The notes under the pieces are model-generated. The model was not told the DNA's origin. It did not search any database and saw nothing but the letters and a program-made list of their open reading frames with translations. Shown in pieces: positions 4,330 to 8,440 of a DNA stretch of 8,440 nt. Origin of the DNA: CALMSM01 sp964534095 (GTDB taxonomy: Bacteria > Patescibacteriota > Saccharimonadia > Saccharimonadales > CALMSM01); contig CAZHPF010000038.1 of assembly GCA_964534095.1 (NCBI GenBank), forward strand, positions 1 through 8,440, in the 5' to 3' direction. Position 1 is the first letter of the stretch. Every line of letters starts with the position of its first letter. A program made the position numbers and the translations under genes.

Positions 4330-6125
4330 GCGTACTCTCGGCCGCCACTCAGCGGCAAGTTGAACAGTCACTTGTGGCCAATAAGCTGGTAGCGGAAGAT
4401 CAACTTACTTCACTCAAGAAAAAGGCAGCAGACAATAAAACTCCATTGCTTGGGCTGCTAGTACAAGAAAAGATTTTGTCAAACGAACAGCTGACCAAAA
4501 CAATTGCCCAGGTCACGAAGGTACCCTATGTAAACCTATCGACGGCGCGTATTGATCCGCGAACACTCCAATTGCTAGCCCAAGAAGTGGCCGAACGCTA
4601 TATGGCTGTGCCTTTAGGGGAAATGCAACACCGACTGGTAGTTGCAATGCTAGATGCCGATAATGTCCAAGCAGTAGATTTTTTGTCGAACAAAATAGGC
4701 AGGCCTTTAAAGGTATATGCCGCGAGCGAAGAAGGTATTCGCCAGATACTGAAGCAGTATTCGCTAAAGCTTGATGAGAGCATGGGTGGTAGCTTTAAAG
4801 AACCGGCTATCGACACAGAAGCTGCGCTAGGTGCGGCTACGAGTAAAAGCAAAGATAAGAATATTAGAACGATTGTCCAAGACTCTCCAATCAGCAAGGC
4901 TTTATCGGCTATTTTGGATTATGCTGCCAAGAATCGAGCGAGTGATATACATATTGAACCCTTAGAAAGAGAACTCAAAATACGATGCCGTATCGACGGA
5001 GTCCTGCGTGAGATTATGAAATTGCCAAAAGCCACAGAAGCTCCGCTAGTGTCACGAGTCAAGATTTTAAGTAACCTCAAAATCGACGAGCATCGTATCC
5101 CTCAAGATGGCCAGTTTACAGTGCGGGTTGCCGGTAAAGAAGTTGATCTACGTATTGCAATATCGCCTGTGGTATGGGGTGAGCAGATTGTAATTCGTCT
5201 ACTCGATAAAAGCGGCACAAGCTTTAAGCTTGAACACATGGGCTATAGAGGACGGGCGTTACGCACCGTAAGACATGGTCTGGAACGTTCCAATGGTATG
5301 ATCCTCACTTCCGGCCCAACTGGTTCCGGTAAATCAACTTCACTATACGCACTTATTCAAGAAATAATGAACGACGAAATAAATATCGTCACGCTTGAAG
5401 ACCCTGTTGAATACAAGATGCCCGGCGTGAACCAGATACAAGTAAATACTGAGGTCGGCTTAACATTTGCTTCTGGATTGCGCTCTATCCTGCGTCAGGA
5501 TCCAGACATTGTTATGGTTGGAGAAATCCGCGATAAAGAGACGGCAACCTTGGCGGTTCAGGCAGCTTTAACGGGGCACCTCGTTTTCTCAACGTTGCAC
5601 ACAAACTCTGCTGCTGGTATTTTGCCACGCTTGCTGGATATGGGAATTGAACCGTTTCTGATTGCCAGTACTGTGCATACAGTCATTGGCCAGCGCTTGG
5701 TGCGTCGTGTTCGTCAAGATGGCGAGATGGAAAAATATGCCTCCGACAAGCTAGAAACAGAGGCGATCCACAAGACGCTTGCTAAGTTTCTTCCAGAAAA
5801 AAAATCCGATGTTTTGAAAATATCGAAAGATCTTGGCTATCAGAGCTTGCCTTTACGAGGTGAAAACGCTTATACTTTGTTTAAAGGTGTTGATAGTCCA
5901 GAGGCACCTGGGGGTTATAAGGGGCGTTTAGGGTTGTACGAAGTGTTTGAAGTCACCGAGGCAATCCAGCAACTTATTTTAAAACGATCAGCAAGTTCAG
6001 AAATACAGCGAGCTGCTGAATCAGCCGGGATGATTAACATGCACGTCGATGGTTATCTGAAAGCACTTGCTGGCGAAACAACACTTGCCGAGGTGAACCG
6101 GGTAGCTGCGGAAGATAGTTTGTAA
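4326..6125 (+). CDS. pilB: Pilus extension ATPase PilB (GspE/PilB family)
   Basis: A 599-residue cytoplasmic hexameric ATPase that powers pilus polymerisation. The N-terminal domain (about 20-145) is GspE-N/MshEN-like. The N2 domain starts near 185, with ASDIHIEP (205-212) and the CRIDGVLRE strand (221-229). The motor carries Walker A GPTGSGKST (330-338, Lys336), the Asp box VTLEDPVEY (355-363), Walker B DPDIVMVGEIRD (392-403, Glu400) and the His box GHLVFSTLHTN (417-427). The C-terminal YKGRLGLYEV (531-540) is typical of PilB/GspE and absent from PilT. Oddly, between QRLVR and YKGR there is no cysteine at all, so the CxxC...CxxC zinc site of many family members is missing. The ATG at 4326 has GGAG upstream; TTG 4308 would add six residues. 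Confidence 0.95.
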   Translation: MSVLSAATQRQVEQSLVANKLVAEDQLTSLKKKAADNKTPLLGLLVQEKILSNEQLTKTIAQVTKVPYVNLSTARIDPRTLQLLAQEVAERYMAVPLGEMQHRLVVAMLDADNVQAVDFLSNKIGRPLKVYAASEEGIRQILKQYSLKLDESMGGSFKEPAIDTEAALGAATSKSKDKNIRTIVQDSPISKALSAILDYAAKNRASDIHIEPLERELKIRCRIDGVLREIMKLPKATEAPLVSRVKILSNLKIDEHRIPQDGQFTVRVAGKEVDLRIAISPVVWGEQIVIRLLDKSGTSFKLEHMGYRGRALRTVRHGLERSNGMILTSGPTGSGKSTSLYALIQEIMNDEINIVTLEDPVEYKMPGVNQIQVNTEVGLTFASGLRSILRQDPDIVMVGEIRDKETATLAVQAALTGHLVFSTLHTNSAAGILPRLLDMGIEPFLIASTVHTVIGQRLVRRVRQDGEMEKYASDKLETEAIHKTLAKFLPEKKSDVLKISKDLGYQSLPLRGENAYTLFKGVDSPEAPGGYKGRLGLYEVFEVTEAIQQLILKRSASSEIQRAAESAGMINMHVDGYLKALAGETTLAEVNRVAAEDSL

Positions 6126-6134
6126 CATATAAAT

Positions 6135-6142
6135 GGGGGTGG
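6135..6142 (+). promoter_or_regulatory. G-rich ribosome binding site of pilT
   Basis: GGGGGTGG lies seven bases before the pilT ATG at 6150. It can pair with the anti-Shine-Dalgarno as GGAGGT does if one G:U pair replaces A:U, so it is a usable but unusual site. Confidence 0.45.
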
Positions 6143-6149
6143 CGATACA

Positions 6150-7214
<1,065 letters not shown>

Positions 7215-7253
7215 ATAGTACTATGACAATATTGACGTACACAGTTGAGAGAC

Positions 7254-7260
7254 AAAAGGA
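7254..7260 (+). promoter_or_regulatory. Ribosome binding site of pilC
   Basis: AAAAGGA lies eight bases before the ATG at 7269 and supports that start. The 54-base gap after pilT also holds a 10-bp palindrome, ATAGTACTAT (7215-7224), directly after the pilT stop, with no T run. Confidence 0.6.
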
Positions 7261-7268
7261 CACGGACT

Positions 7269-8440
7269 ATGCTTACCTATAAGTATACTGCTCGTGATAC
7301 TGCTACTGGCCAACGAATAAAAGCCGAGCTTCAAGCCGAGAATGAACAGGCGGCTGCTAAGCTACTCCATGACCAACACCTTGTGTTAATTGATATTTCA
7401 CCTAAAGACTCTGCGAGTGGGTTTGGTAGGTTTAAAGGGAAAGTTAAGGCTAAAGATAAAATATTGTTTTCACGGCAACTAGCAACTCTTATAAATGCTG
7501 GTCTTCCTTTACTACAAAGCCTACGAACCGTTACTAACCAAACAAGAAGCAAGCAATTAAAAATAGTGGTCACAGAGGTCATGGCTAGTATTGAGGGAGG
7601 AAGTGCGCTTTCGCAAGCACTAGCCAAGCATCCGCGGGTCTTCGATAGAGTATACATTAGTCTTATTGAGGCAGGGGAAGCGTCCGGTACGCTGGATAAG
7701 GCGCTTGAACGTCTTGCTACCCAGCAAGAAAAAGACGCTGAAATCTTGGGTAAAGTACGTGGTGCTATGGTCTACCCGGCGATTGTACTACTTGTTATGG
7801 GCGCAGTAGTCGGGTTTATGCTGGTTAAAGTACTGCCTCAAGTTGAAGTGCTTTATAGCGGGCTAGGCGATATACGGTTGCCGATTCTCACGCGTGTGCT
7901 TCTGTCTATTTCCCGGTTTATCACGCAGCGATGGTGGGTAGTAGCTATTGTCGCTGCTTTCTTGGTATTTCTTGGCTCTCGATGGATTAGGACTACCGGT
8001 GGAAGAAAAGTATTTGATCTACTGAAGATGAAAGTGCCGCCTATCGGACCGCTGTTTATGAAAGTATATATGGCACGGTTTGCCCGTACTGGAACGACAC
8101 TGGTAGCAAGCGGGGTACCTCTTATACAAATGCTAGAAATTACCGCTAACTCCATTAACAATGTACATATTGAGGCTTCGCTAAAACAGGCTATCGAAAA
8201 AGTAAAAGGTGGCAAAACATTGTCGGAATCCATCAAGGGCGACTCTAATTTCCTTGAACTTGTACCTGATATGCTCAGCATTGGAGAACAGTCCGGGGCT
8301 ATCGAGCAGATGCTGGACAAAACGGCTGACTACTACGAAAAAGAAGTAGATGATCAGATCAAGGCGGTCAGTACCATCATCGAGCCGGTGCTTATGGTTG
8401 TCTTGGGTATATTTGCATTTATCATTGTTGCGGCGGTACT
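7269..8440 (+). CDS. pilC: Pilus inner-membrane platform protein PilC (partial, runs off right edge)
   Basis: The frame from ATG 7269 stays open to the end of the window: 390 codons, with the C-terminal residues beyond the edge. PilC/GspF is the membrane platform on which PilB and PilT act. The start MLTYKYTARDTATGQRIKAELQA is the family's N-terminal strand region. The first T2SSF repeat (about 63-187) has FSRQLATLINAGLPLLQSL and LIEAGEASGTLDKAL; the second (about 266-390) has FARTGTTLVASGVPLIQML and SIGEQSGAIEQML, the duplicated core of the family. Membrane segments lie at about 168-190, 222-240 and 371-390 onward. Family members are about 400-410 residues long, so only the last few turns are missing. 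AAAAGGA precedes the start. Confidence 0.95.
   Translation, partial: MLTYKYTARDTATGQRIKAELQAENEQAAAKLLHDQHLVLIDISPKDSASGFGRFKGKVKAKDKILFSRQLATLINAGLPLLQSLRTVTNQTRSKQLKIVVTEVMASIEGGSALSQALAKHPRVFDRVYISLIEAGEASGTLDKALERLATQQEKDAEILGKVRGAMVYPAIVLLVMGAVVGFMLVKVLPQVEVLYSGLGDIRLPILTRVLLSISRFITQRWWVVAIVAAFLVFLGSRWIRTTGGRKVFDLLKMKVPPIGPLFMKVYMARFARTGTTLVASGVPLIQMLEITANSINNVHIEASLKQAIEKVKGGKTLSESIKGDSNFLELVPDMLSIGEQSGAIEQMLDKTADYYEKEVDDQIKAVSTIIEPVLMVVLGIFAFIIVAAV

Noticed and set aside
6128..6133. TATAAA box before pilT as an internal promoter
   Set aside because: There is no -35 at a normal distance and no TG extension; the AT run sits in a 24-base gap within the operon.
7223..7282. 19-residue ORF between pilT and pilC
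   Set aside because: Its ribosome binding site is weak and far (GAGG twelve bases away) and it overruns the pilC start by 14 bases without a stop/start coupling; likely chance.
7853..8320. Minus-strand 155-codon open frame inside pilC
   Set aside because: It lies wholly opposite the well-supported pilC frame, has a Ser/Cys/Ile-rich composition and shows no recognisable domain; it is a shadow frame.

Overview
The window carries the core of a type IV pilus (T4P) assembly operon, read entirely on the + strand, preceded by a separate two-gene unit for small hydrolases. Everything points to a bacterium using the standard code: TGA serves as a real stop at 798-800 and 2672-2674, so this is not a UGA-recoding Gracilibacteria/Absconditabacteria genome. 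The gene set (pilM, pilN, pilO, a small membrane protein, pilB, pilT, pilC), the lack of pilP/pilQ secretin genes where they would follow pilO in diderm Proteobacteria, the ATPases with no zinc cysteines, and mostly short spacing fit a monoderm-like organism. My best guess is the Candidate Phyla Radiation, probably Saccharibacteria (TM7). That is inference from gene content and sequence flavour; there is no rRNA or other phylogenetic marker here.

Layout. Positions 1-230 contain no intact gene. A short minus-strand open frame (47-202) reads like the C-terminal end of a lost or frameshifted protein, and a 7-bp dyad (190-214) and a TAGAAT -10-like box sit just before the first gene. At 231-800 lies an RBBP9/YdeN-type alpha/beta serine hydrolase, and at 797-1450 a peptidase E-like (S51) serine peptidase, coupled by a GTGA stop/start overlap. 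Positions 1451-1611 are a spacer with no clear terminator, ending in a strong extended -10 promoter (TGCTATAAT, 1612-1620) that would start an almost leaderless pilM message.

The T4P operon then runs pilM (1631-2674), pilN (2671-3342), a pilO-like gene (3351-4022), a 79-residue single-pass membrane protein with a near-perfect Shine-Dalgarno (4024-4263), pilB (4326-6125), pilT (6150-7214) and pilC (7269 to beyond the right edge). Expected assembly: the actin-like protein PilM docks on the cytoplasmic tail of PilN (FNLLP motif kept); PilN and PilO form the membrane alignment pair; PilC is the inner-membrane platform; PilB drives pilus extension and PilT retraction. The 79-residue protein occupies the place where pilP would be and is the least explained member.

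The most useful points for a second look are the small membrane protein, a 16-codon leader ORF (4279-4329) that is stop/start coupled to pilB, the near-leaderless pilM promoter, the loss of PilB's zinc cysteines and of the Arg expected in a c-di-GMP-binding N-domain, an EF-hand-like acidic loop in PilO, and the gene remnant at the left edge. No CRISPR, tRNA, rRNA, insertion sequence or clear defence gene was seen.
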